Below, one piece after another: positions 43,501-56,200 of a DNA stretch of 64,000 bases. Location of the stretch: the NCBI GenBank assembly GCA_963854835.1, contig OY978529.1:12485139-12549138 (forward strand), in the 5' to 3' direction. How positions within the stretch are numbered: position 1 is the first letter of the stretch; the number at the start of each line of letters is the position of its first letter. Source of the DNA: Megamerina dolium. Taxonomy: Eukaryota > Arthropoda > Insecta > Diptera > Megamerinidae. A program made the position numbers and the translations under genes. The notes beneath the pieces are model-generated. The model saw only the letters and a program-made list of their open reading frames with translations, made no database searches and was not told the DNA's origin.

Positions 43501-46500
43501 GTAGGCTAACATAAGCTCCTTATAAAGATATCCCTGTTCGCAATTGGGTGATTTGCAATGGCCACAAATGAAACAAAAATTGTGAATATTATTTTTACAC
43601 TCCATTTTACAATTATCAAAAGGATACGCGGTAAGATATCTGCAATTGCTCCATCTCAACTTTGTGTACATAGCTCCTATTAAGCTTTCTTGTGCACTCA
43701 AGTTTTGAAAGCATAGAAGTTTTTCACCTTCGGTAACCCTCAGTAAAGGTTAGGTTAGGTTATGTGGCTGCCCTCTCTCTGAGAGGACACTTAGGCCAGA
43801 AAGGCCCATTGTGATACCACAGAGCTTCTCTTCCAATACTGTTGTGCGTGTTAAATTTGGACAGCATTAGAAGCGACCTACTTATATTAGACGGTTCCGA
43901 CCGGCAGAACCCTTGTGACATCACTTTAACTTATTTTTGTCACAGAGCTCTTTTAAGAAGCATTTTTGGCTTGGGTACCGTTCGAAAAAAAAATCTTTTC
44001 GATTTTAAATTTTGTTATGCTTCAGCCGGCGATTGAACCCACGACCTACAGATCAGAAGGCCAACACACTAACCATTGAGCTACGGCACCCACTAACCCT
44101 CAGTAAAAGTTCCTGCTTCAATTTTGTGTAAAACATTTTAGCCCTCTAACAGCCTTTTTAAATAAGTTTTTTGAAACTTATTTTAAAGGAGGTCAAAAAG
44201 ACCCATTCAGATGAGAGTTAAGGGGTTAAAATGTTCTACAAAAACTTTTCTCACGTAATTTCACTATAGGTCTCTGAAATAATTTTTCAAGTAAAATAAT
44301 TGCGTAAAAAAATTGTGATGAGGTGGAGCTAAATCCCCTTAGGGTTTGGCAATCATGTATAGTTGTTTTATTGTGTTATTGTTTTCTATGAGCAATATCA
44401 TTATAAAGGTAAAAACTTTTATCTGCGGAGATGCACCGTAACAATTTATCATGAAAATGAGTCTAAAAGAGTTCTGTGACAAAGTTCAGAAAAACTGATC
44501 TTACGTGGGTTCTGCCCTTTGGTGACATCTAATGTAAGTAGGTCCCTTCTAATACTGTCTCGGAATTTAACACACACAAAAGTACGGAAGAGAAGCTCGA
44601 GCAAAGGGCCCTTTGGGGCCTATAGGTGCCACGCACACACACACTTAGATGCGTTCTATGCAGCCGCTTTTGTGAAATTTTGATAACTTTAATTTTTGAA
44701 AAAATTAGTATCTAGAAAATTCTACAATAGCCTTTATTTTAGCTAAAAGAAAGTTGTTTTTTTTTTAACTATGACTTTTTAAAGAAACCTTTTTGTTCAA
44801 GTTGACACTATAAAACTTGGTATTCTATCGTGTTGTGCAGATTTACTTATCGTAAACAGATAACCCTGTGGTTCTGTTATGATGAATTCGATTATATATG
44901 TACGAAAAAAAAAAATAAAGAATAAATTTTACATATATTTTTGTTGATGTAATTGCTGTTTTTAATTTCATTTTCTCCTTCAACATTGGGGGGAACATTG
45001 ACTTTAGAATCATAATAAGTGAGTTATTGATAATTCATTATCGCAAAGTCTATCTATCAATGTTTCAACTTTCGGAGGTTATCATAAAAGGCATCAAAAG
45101 CTCAAAACACTGCAGTTGTAGTTCGTAAACAAAAACGTTTTCATGTTCTGTAATACATATCAGGATGCATGACAACAGCAATAAAACAAAAAAAAAAAAG
45201 GAAAAGAGCGAAGCCTAACAACAAAGATAACAGCAATACATGCAATAATCATGTAAAAATCACAATAAACCACCTAACAACAACGTAAAATATGTCGTCA
45301 AGCAATACTTAGGTGCAGAGAACGAAAAATACGCTAGTGCCCTAGCAGAGATGAGTAATAGCCTATACAGACGGCAGCCTAATTCCGGATTACTGAGTTA
45401 ATTCGAATTAACTCGAGCATTAACTGCAGCTAATCCGCATAAACTCTATGAGTTAATTCTCAAAATAAAAGAGGATTAGGGCAATTTGCGATGGCAACAC
45501 TGCTGAAAATTTTCTATTGTTAATTTTTCTCGATCCATTTTACAAAATATTAGGTGTGTTCACTAACAAAAAACTTTCAACAATTGTTAACAGTTTTCAA
45601 CATGAAAAGTGTTGGCGAACAAATAAATCCAGCTGTCAATTACGAACGGTGAATGTCAATTTACAAGTTTCTGATAGTTTTCAGTTCACGTACTTCTTGT
45701 AGATTTTCTCATGTCGAGAGTGATAAATGACAGAAATTGATAGTGATAGTAATGCAAGTGGACAGACCTAATAAAACAGCAATCAGCCGTTTAGTTAATC
45801 CGCAATACTGCCGTCTGTCAGGTTATTATTTTATTCGGATTAAGTGCGCCGGTAATCCGGAATTAGGCTGCCGTCTGTCTAGGCTATAACGCAAGAAAAC
45901 TTTTTTTATGCTGATACACTGAAGTTTAAAAAATGAATGATTTGTCCCGTAATAGCATCCTTAGAATTCCTTTGCATTTTGTCCATTTCGATGCCTATCG
46001 AAGAGATCATAACCCCCAGCAGCAAACCTGGGGAAACCATTTCTTCAACCAATATGCTTCATTTCCGGATTACGCAAAACATAGATTAGTTTTCTACAGT
46101 ACTGATAATTACAATGATTTGGCCTTCCAAAAAAAAAAAAAAAACATATACACAAAAATTTTGTCGCACAGTGTAATTATTTGAAAATGTTTGCCTTGTT
46201 AGTAGCTTCATTCTCAATTGTTCTCTATCGTAGTTTTGATCAAAATGTTTAAGAACACTATGAAATGTATTAATTTTAGTAAAGAATTGCCCGTTGACTG
46301 CCGATTGGTTAAACAAATAATGCTTTTGATTTGCATCATGCAAATAAATATGTACTTATATGCTTAAGCATTAAAATGTATGATTGATACACTGAGTACA
46401 GCAAACATTGTAATTAGAATTTGAAGTTTCTGTCATTTATTGCTTAAATGAAAGCGTTCGATTAAAATAGTGGCGGTGTGAGTCGCTTTGGTTTACTTGG

Positions 46501-47199
46501 TCTATGTGGTGGTACTGCGAAATTCGTTGAAATTTGCTGAGAAATTTGACCCGATGGCCTGGTAGTCTTCCCGGTGTAATAGTCATTTATTTGGTATGGA
46601 TGCGTTCGAATATATTCCAAAGCGCGTAAAATGTAATCGGGTGTTTTTGGAATGTGATCACCTACAGGGTGGTATCCGTTTTCGTCTGCAGTGTAAGTTA
46701 ATTTAATGGCAACACCTTCGGGTGATGTATAACTGGATGCACCCGATACTGCAATGCCGCCTACACCTTGTTCTGATCCAGAAATGCCATTCGAAGTCTC
46801 ATATTCATAGTGGTATGAGCCATCAGCTTTCATTTCCTTATCATTCCTTAAAACTTGGCCTTTGTTACTATCTCCAGAGTAGTAAGTATTCGAGCGGGTA
46901 GGATAATAATTGCCTCCTGTATAGCTTACGGCTACCGTTAGAGCCACAAAGTTTATGAAAACGGCGATCTGTTTAAGACAAATATTACTAAAATATGAAA
47001 TATAAATAGGTACATCTTAAAAATCTTACAAAAATTTTCATTGCTTTTCTGTCGACGTTAAATTTAAAACTATTGCATCACAAGATTGTTTGCCATCTTT
47101 TATATGTAAACATACAATCTCTAAAATAAAGTTGTATTTAAATATGTAGCGCTTTATTTTCTCGTCATAGAAACTAAATATTAAATACTACAATAGTCG

Positions 47200-47291
<92 letters not shown>

Positions 47292-50200
47292 TGGCTCACA
47301 GCTTATTTCGTACAGTGTATATATTTTTATGTAAATGGCTGTAACATCGAAACTAAAAAACTTATCGATAAGTTTTGAATGTAGATGTCTGTGTATGTGT
47401 TTAGTAAACCTAATAAGAAAACGGGGAACCCCAAAAATTGTTCTTTTTGTCATGCAAGAGAGAAAAACTATTGATCAGCTGATTTTCAGCTCACATCTTA
47501 TTTCGTACACAAACTTCAATGTAAGTAAGTTTCATTCTGCCGCGCAGTTACAAAGTTTTTTTGAATTGTATGAGTTTTTGGACCTTTTTAACTATTATAA
47601 CAATTTTTATTATTCTTATTTTAAATAGTTAAAGTGCTGTAAATTAAACATTTAGTGTTATGGGTCGTCGTACAACGATGGAACAGCGTAAACTGGTAAT
47701 TAACCATTTTAGGAAAGGTCAGAGTGTGCGAAAAATTGCTGAAATGACAAATTTAAGTGCCTCAACTGTCCAATACATCATTCAACGCTTCATTCGCGAA
47801 AATCGGTTGGAGAACAAGGGCAGAGAAGCACCTAATAAGATTTTCAACGCATCAGACGAGCGTTATATTGTACGAAAAATTAAGAAAAATCCAAAGTTAT
47901 CCACTCCGAAGTTGGCTGCAGAGGTTCAGCGTGAAATAGGAAAATCATCCAGTGCTGAAACTGTCCGACGTGTGCTGCGCAATCATGACTTGAACGGTCG
48001 AGTAGCCCGAAAGAAACCATTCATTTCAAAAATGAATATACAACGCCGACTTGACTACGCCAAAGAGCATATTATTAAGACTCCTGCGTTCTGGAATACC
48101 GTTATTTTCGCGGATGAGTCTAAGTTTAATATTTTTGGCTCGGACGGAATGTCATATGTTTGGCGTAAAGCTAATACCGAGCTAAACAAGGAGAACCTTA
48201 AGCCCACAGTGAAGCATGGTGGCGGTAGCGTGATGGTTTGGGCCTGTATGTCAGCAGCCGGAGTAGGTGAATTGGTTTTTATTGAGGGAACAATGGACAA
48301 AATGAAGTACCTCGAGATTCTGAAAAACAATTTACTTCAAAGTGCAGACAAACTGGGTTTGCGGGAAGAATTTCGGTATTACCAAGATAATGACCCAAAA
48401 CATAAATCTGGGATTGTGCAATCTTGGCTTATTTGAACTGCTCACACTTGATGTCTCCACCACCACAGTCACCTGACATGAATGTGATTGAAAATCTTTA
48501 GTCTATTTTGGACAATAAAATAAGAACACACAAGATTTCTAATAAGCAAGACCTAAAGAAGGTACTGATGGAGGAATGGAAAAAAATCACACCAGACATC
48601 ACTCAAAAATTGGTGGATTCAATGCCAAGTAGACTCCAGGCTGTCATTAACGCTAAGGGATGTCATACTAAATATTAAAATCAACTTACTTTGTTTTTAG
48701 TTTGAACTTAAAGAGACTGTACGAAATAAGCTGTGACATGAATTTTCCTATTTTTTTCTTATTTTATTTTTTTATAGTGTCAAAAACTAAAATTTTGAAA
48801 AAGTAAATTTTGGAAAATAAAAAACAAACCTTCCTTTCAAAAATGGCATTTATATTTTGTTCAAATTTTTGCTATATTAGGAATTACGACTGCAGCAATT
48901 TTTAAACTGTCACTGTACGAAATAAGCTGGGAGCCACTGTATATATATATATAAGCTATAAATTACTTTTTCAGATTTAAGAAATTCATCTGTGTGGGAA
49001 TAGAATTCCCCAAAAATAAGAGAATTAGTTGACAAGAACAGAATATGCGGTGCATGATCGTATTATAATTTACGTAAATGTAGGTATACGTACATATATA
49101 ATGATGTTTATAACATTTTTACCTAATTCGGAACTTGTCATATCAATATACTACAACACGTATGGTATGTTACTCATACTTTTAAGTAGTTGCCTTCACT
49201 TTCCATTCCGCAAGTATGCAGCTACATACATGGAACATATAGTAGGTACATACAGCGTGGCGACGAATAAATGTTACTAAAGTTTTGTTAAAAATAAAAG
49301 AGACAGTTATTGATTTTGAAAATATATATATTATTTTTATTTCGGAATTTATTTCAATTAGTATTTAATTATTAATTTCAAATCTTTCACCCTTGGTTTC
49401 GTTTGCCAGCCCCAAACGCTTTGGGAAGGCAGCGCAGGCGGCATGCACGACTTCGTCAGGTATTTCATTCCATATCTTCTGAAGGCGCCGCTTGAACTCT
49501 TCAATCTTTAGGTGTTTTATATTCCTCATTTTGTCCAGCATGAAACTCCATATAGAGAAATCCAATGGATTCAAATCCGGAGATGAGGATGGCCATTCAT
49601 CTGCCGAAATAAAACAAGGAAGTTCGGCTTTACACCAGCTCTGAACAATTTTAGCCTTGTGAGCTGGAGCGGAATCTTGCTGGAAGCAAAATTTTGAATT
49701 TCCAAATAACTGCGTGGCGGATGACAACAAATGCTTTTTCAAAACCTTTTCCAAATAGTAGCTTGCGTTAATTTTCACGCCTTTTTCGATAAAAAGGAGT
49801 GGAAGCTTTCCTTTTTCAGATATTGCTATACCATAACGGATTATACTTTTTGATATCTTTCAACTGCTTTTTTTATGAGTGGGGATATCAGCCATGCTTG
49901 TTGCATACACGTGATCATTTTGAGCGTTATGACTGTCTTGTAATAAAAACAATTTTTCATCTGAAAAAATTATTTCGCAGCTAGCATGTCGCCGAAGGAG
50001 TTGCTCACTTCTTTCTTTTCTCATTATTTTTTGACGCTCTGTAAGACCATGAATTCGCTTTTTTTTGTAGGCAATCATCTTCAAATTCTTTTTAACAACA
50101 TTTTGAATGGTTTTGTGGCACACACCCATGTCTTTAGCCATCTTTCTTAAAGAAATTGCACAATTTCGACGTATACGCTCGCGCACTTTCTTCACCATTT

Positions 50201-53200
50201 CTGGGGTTCTTACGGTACTTTTGCGACCGGTCTCTTTCGCGATTTTAAAGGTTGGAGTTGTCTTGAATCGCGCTATAGTACGATATACAAACATTTTGTT
50301 GATTTGAAGATTTTTTAGCGATTTAACAATCCCGCTTGATTTTTCACCCTTCAAATGTAATTTTATCACAAGTTCTCATTTGGCGTCCATGCTACTCAAA
50401 TTTTTTACACTAAATGATTTCGTTGCCTAGTTAGTACATTGTTTACAGTATTGACACAAAAAAAAAATCAAAAAAGAAAAATAAGTCTAGACCTACTACG
50501 ATCGGCACAACAGGACTTTGAAGAAAGGTAACAGTTATTCGTCGCCACGCTGTATATTCACGTCAAATGAATCGTTAAGAAACAGAAATGTTGGAATGGG
50601 AATAATGAGCAAATGCTAAATATTTTGCATCAAAAGTTGTGCGAATATTTCTGTGTCTGTGGGTCTGCCAAAGTAATTTGTATTGCTGAGACGCGGCACT
50701 TGGAAAAGAATTCATTTCTCTCGTCAAATGAACTTTCACAACTAAAAATTATATTAAAAAGTAGCTAACTAAAAATGCGATAATAAAAGTAAAATGTTTC
50801 GTGTATCTTAAAAGTCAAAATCTACAAGAAGAACGTGAACTGAAAACGATCAGAAACTTGTAAATTGACATTCACACTTCGTAATTGACAGTTGGATTTA
50901 TTTGTTCGTTAACGCTTTTCATGTTGAAAACTGTTAACAATTGTTGAAAGTTTTTTATAAGCGAACACACCTAATATTTTGTAAAATGGATCGAGAAGAA
51001 TTCACAATACACAATTTTCAGCCATAATACTCTTTTATTTTGAGAATTAACTCATAGAGTTAATGCGGATTAGCTGCAGTTAATGCCCGAGTTAATTCGA
51101 ATTAACTGGGTAATACGGAATTAGGCTGCCGTCTGTCTTGGCTATTATAGACCAACGGCTGGCAACCTCGACAGATTTTTTACTCGGCCTGCGAGATCTT
51201 AGAAGAAATGTTTCACCTGTCCCATAGGTCTGTGCGGTGAAGAATTTCAAAATTTAGTTCATAATGCAAAGTATATTTATTCTCTATTTGGCTCGATTCA
51301 TCGATGTTACCAGACGTCATAGTTTTCTCAGTTTATTGTCGCAACCGATACCAGTAATAAATCATCTTCATATTTGTGGATTAAAAAATTATGGGGCAAA
51401 AGAAGGTGTCAATTAACTACTACAATTCTGACCTATGTTATAAAAATGCTGCCCACCCTTGCTATAAATTATTGTACAGTGAATTAAAGTTGTATCCGAA
51501 AGTCCCGATGATATGACGCACACTGAGTAAGATGTCATTAAAATTTGCGTTGACAGATTGTTAAATTTTTTAAGTGAGCAAATCATCAGCGGGAAGATGG
51601 GCATGAGAGAGGGCACAACTGTTCTTTTTATTCGCTTTCGTCTCTGGTTTTATTATTTTCCTATTTGCGTGCTGAGCAAAGCATTGCTCAGCACGCAAAG
51701 AGATTTCGCCTGTTCCCGTTCTCCGGGATTTAGTCAGAAATAGTTCGAAGTAGTCCGGAAGAGGTGTTCTATTCTAAATGTGTGTGTACGGGAACGACTT
51801 CACACTATTCTGAATCCAAGGTGAATTCATACAAGGTGGTGTTAATAGTTAATTTGGATTTTTTAAGAAGTTTTACTTCTATCACGTGTACTTTACTGCA
51901 CGCGCAATTTTTTTCCAATAATGCATATCGAGTACAAAATAAAATCTAAATACGCTCTTTAGCCAGCCAACAATCTCAAATTAAACAAATTTCTTTCTAG
52001 GCCATTGGTACGTGGTGTGAGAAAAATAATATAGATGTGGTAATCGTTGGTCCAGAGGATCCCTTAGCAAACGGACTGTGTGATGTACTGCAAAAATACA
52101 ATGTACGATGTTTCGGCCCAACAAAAATTGGTGCCCAAATTGAAGCAGATAAAATGTGGGCCAAAGATTTCATGCAACGCCATGGTATACCGACCGCACG
52201 ATATGAAGCATTTACAGATTCGAAAAAAGCAAAACATTTCATAAAAAAGTACAGTTTTATTATACTTAAATAGATTACATACATATATGTATTGATATGT
52301 ACTGTTTTCAGCGCTTCTTACAAGGCTCTAGTAGTTAAGGCTGCTGGATTAGCTGCTGGAAAAGGCGTAATTGTGGCAGCTGATGTAGATGAAGCTATTC
52401 AAGCAATTGATGACATTTTGGATAAAAAAAAGTTTGGCCATGCCGGAGACGCTGTAGTGATTGAGGAATGCTTAGAGGGAGAAGAAATTTCGGTGTTAGC
52501 TTTTGTGGATGGTAAAACGGTTGCGGCAATGTTACCAGCACAAGATCATAAGCGATTGCTGGACAATGATAATGGCCCAAATACTGGCGGAATGGGAGCT
52601 TATTGCCCTTGTCCGCTTATTTCTGAAGATGAGTTGGATTTTGTGAAGCGCGATGTGTTGCAAAAAGCAGTGGATGGTTTGCAAAAGGATGGCATTCCTT
52701 ATTGCGGGGTGTTATACGCAGGCTTGATGATGACCAGTACAGGTCCAAAGGTTTTGGAATTCAATTGCCGTTTTGGCGATCCAGAAACTCAAGTAATTCT
52801 ACCATTATTGGAAACAGATTTATATGATGTGATAAGGGCTTGCTGTGAAAGTCGGCTTCATGAGGTACCACTAAAATGGCTTCAAAATGTTGCAGCTGTA
52901 GGGGTTGTTATGGCTAGTGCTGGATATCCCGAAACTTCTACGAAGGGCAATACTATTGAAGGTATAGCGCCGCTACATACAATATTTTTACATATTACAT
53001 TATTTAGGTAAATTTCGGTTCTTTTATCTTCAGGTATTCCAAAAAATACCCCTAAACAATTAGTATTTCACAGTGGCATTTCTCTTGGATCGAATAATGA
53101 ACTTTTAACGAACGGAGGTCGTGTCCTAATTGTCGTATCCCTTTGCGAAAGCCTACAGGAGGCAGCTCTGACTGCAACTAAAGTGTGCCGTAGTATTATC

Positions 53201-56200
53201 TTTAAGGGATCATGCGCCCAATTCCGCACTGACATCGCATCAAAAGCTTATAATTTGTAATTTATCCAAAATTTTGAATAAACAAATTTCCGAAGCTTTT
53301 AATGACATTTGATGCCTTCGGTAGACAAAAGTGTGGCCCAGTCATTTCATTATCCTATAAAGCCAGTGGAGTGGATATTGATGCCGGCGATAACTTTGTT
53401 CAACGTATTAAACCGCTCTCCCGTGGGACTCACCGAACTGGAGTGATAGGGGGTCTTGGTGGTTTTGGCGGAATGCTTCGCTTGAAAGAGGTATCTCGGT
53501 GTGAATTACTGATTTGGTAACGTGTAAAAATCACATGTGCATTATTAGCTAAACTACAAAAATCCAGTTATTTGTGAAACTGTGAATGGTGTGGGTTCAA
53601 AAATTAAGTTGGCTATCGAAGAGGAAATGTACGAAATCATTGGGTATGATCTTATTGCTGTATGTGCGAACGATCTTTTAGAATCAGGCGCTGAGCCTGT
53701 TGCTTTTTTGGATTACATTGCTTGTGGCAAGTTACAAGTGCCAGTAGCAGCACAAATAGTTAAGGTAAATACTTGGGTATTTGCTGTTTTGTTTTAACAA
53801 AATATGAAATCTATTACATAAGAATCAAAGCTCAATGTCATTCATTGTGATGGCAGATATTGTAAGTTTTTCAATTATTTTTGTATTATAAGGGTATATC
53901 TGAAGGTTGCCGTGATGCAAAGTGTGCGTTATTAGGTGAGTGGCAGTTGCAAGCTACATAGCTCTTCCATATCCATTCTATTATTAATCATTAGGAGGTG
54001 AAACTGCGGAGATGCCATCGATATATGAAGTCGGTAAATATGACATTGCTGGATATTGCATGGGAATAATTGAAGAAGGAGCAGAATTGCCAAAGTTTGA
54101 GTGCTACGAAGAGGGTGATTTACTGATTGCTTTACCATCAAGTGGATTGCATTGTGTTGGATTTGAAACTTTGTTACAATGCCTTTACTCCAAGAATATT
54201 GACTTGAAACATATTGTAGAAATTGATGGATTAACGAGAAGCTTAGGTAAGTTTCATGAGCTCAAATTATGTATGCGGGTATATGCGTCCTATAGATGAA
54301 AACGATATTAGGGCTAACATCTAAAAATGAACCTTGGTTCTTTTTATGATGATTTTCCAAATACTTCGGCCAAACTGATTTGGGTTAAATATGCTCCTTT
54401 TTGTTTTAATGCCTTTCTCAAAGAAAGCCTGATCACTCGACCTGCATACTCTTCTCTGGTAGTCTATTTCTTATCGCAAAAGTAGTTTTACAACGATAAA
54501 AAATATAGTAGACGCTTGGTTCCAATTCCGGGCTATAAGGTGGAAGGATACATCAAAACTTCCCAACCCAACTCCTGGAGTTTCTAGTGAGTCACTACAA
54601 ATGTGTTTGGCCTGTCCGTGTCCTAATGGGACACAACACCTCTCCTGTTAATCTGGTTAATCGTTGCTTCAAATGGTCCAATTGTTTATGGTAAATTCGT
54701 GGAAACAGCTAATAGCAAATGATACATTTACAGTCCGATTTTCCATTCCCAGACACAATATGTTTACGAAAATTTAGCCAAGTTTTCGCAGATGAAAATT
54801 TTGCGTCAATTCGTGCAGCACCCAAACTTTAAGCTTTTTTTTTATTCGATCTGTACGCTGATAGTTCAAAACTGTTTAGTGGTCGATCTTTAGCTCCTGA
54901 TCAACGTTAAGACTACTTCGATTATAGCCATGATTTTACCAACATTTTCGATTACTGCGTAAAGCTGCGACCACGCAATGAGCGGTAAGCGGTTCAGCGT
55001 CGACTTTGAGCAGCATGTGGCTATTTTATGAGCGGTTAATTGTTTAAATAGCCACTTCAATAGTATGTCATGTTTTAATTTTCAGCCACTCCTTGCGTGA
55101 TCGCGGCCTTAGGTGGATCTTTTTAGGAATTGTTTAGTACTTTTAGTTTAATAAATATTTTACGGAATTTATTCGAATACCACTACCTCCATATAGTCAC
55201 GATTTGATAAATTTCCATCTCCCCAACCTGATTTTTTAAAAGCCATAAAATAAACCAACGTTTACTTTAAGTTGTAACACCAACAACCATCCTAATCTGT
55301 GTACAATTAGGAGGGGCAAACTTTTAAATGTCCCAACTTAGCGAAAAACAGATCTTGGATCATTTCAAGCGTTTCTTCCCCAGCAAGCAATAAGAAATTC
55401 TATGGATTGCTACTAGAGTTGTAAAATGTAAAGGGTTATCCATTTTGCGGTTTCAAAAGTAAATGTAAATAAAACACATATAAAATATTTTTTATCATGA
55501 TATTTCTTTTTTATTATAAAGTTTGAACGTTGACATTATGTGTGAAATACTACATCATTTAAATGACCACCACGCGAATTGTTGCAAGCATCGATTCTTT
55601 TGAGATAATTTTCGACCACTTTTTGACACATATTGGGCGGTTTCTCAGCCATAACGTGACGAATTTTGGTTTTTAGGTGCTCAAGAGTTAAAGGTTTATC
55701 TGCATAAACACGGTCTTTCGCGTAGCCCCACAAAAAAAAGTCAAGCGGTGTCAAATCGCATGATCTTGGTGGCCACTTGATATCGCCACGACGAGAAATT
55801 ACGCGGCCAGAAAATTTCTCTTGCAATAAAGCCATATTCGCTCGAGTTGTGTGGCATGTGGCACCGTCTTGTTGAAACCACATATTCTCTAAGTCGTATT
55901 CTTCAATAGCAGGCAAAAAAAGTCGGTTATCATATGACCATAACGCTCCGAATTGACGGTGACAGTCGTTCCATCGTCGTTTTCGAAGAAGTAAGGTCCA
56001 ATCACACCTCCGGACCAAAGAGCGCACCAAGCAGTGACTTTTTGTGGATGTAGTGGCCTCTCTTCAATTACTTGAGGACATCTTAACATACCCACCGAGT
56101 GAGAAATGTGCTTCGTCGCTGAAGAAAATTTTGTTCGAAAAATCGCCGTCCATCGCCTGTTGTTCAAGCACCCATTCGACGTATCTACGACAGCTGAATG

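Noticed and set aside
53302..53520. Separate small gene starting at an ATG at 53,302
   Set aside because: It contains Gart exon 5 (53,325-53,490). The ATG is inside intron 4 and the frame joins exon 4 in phase.
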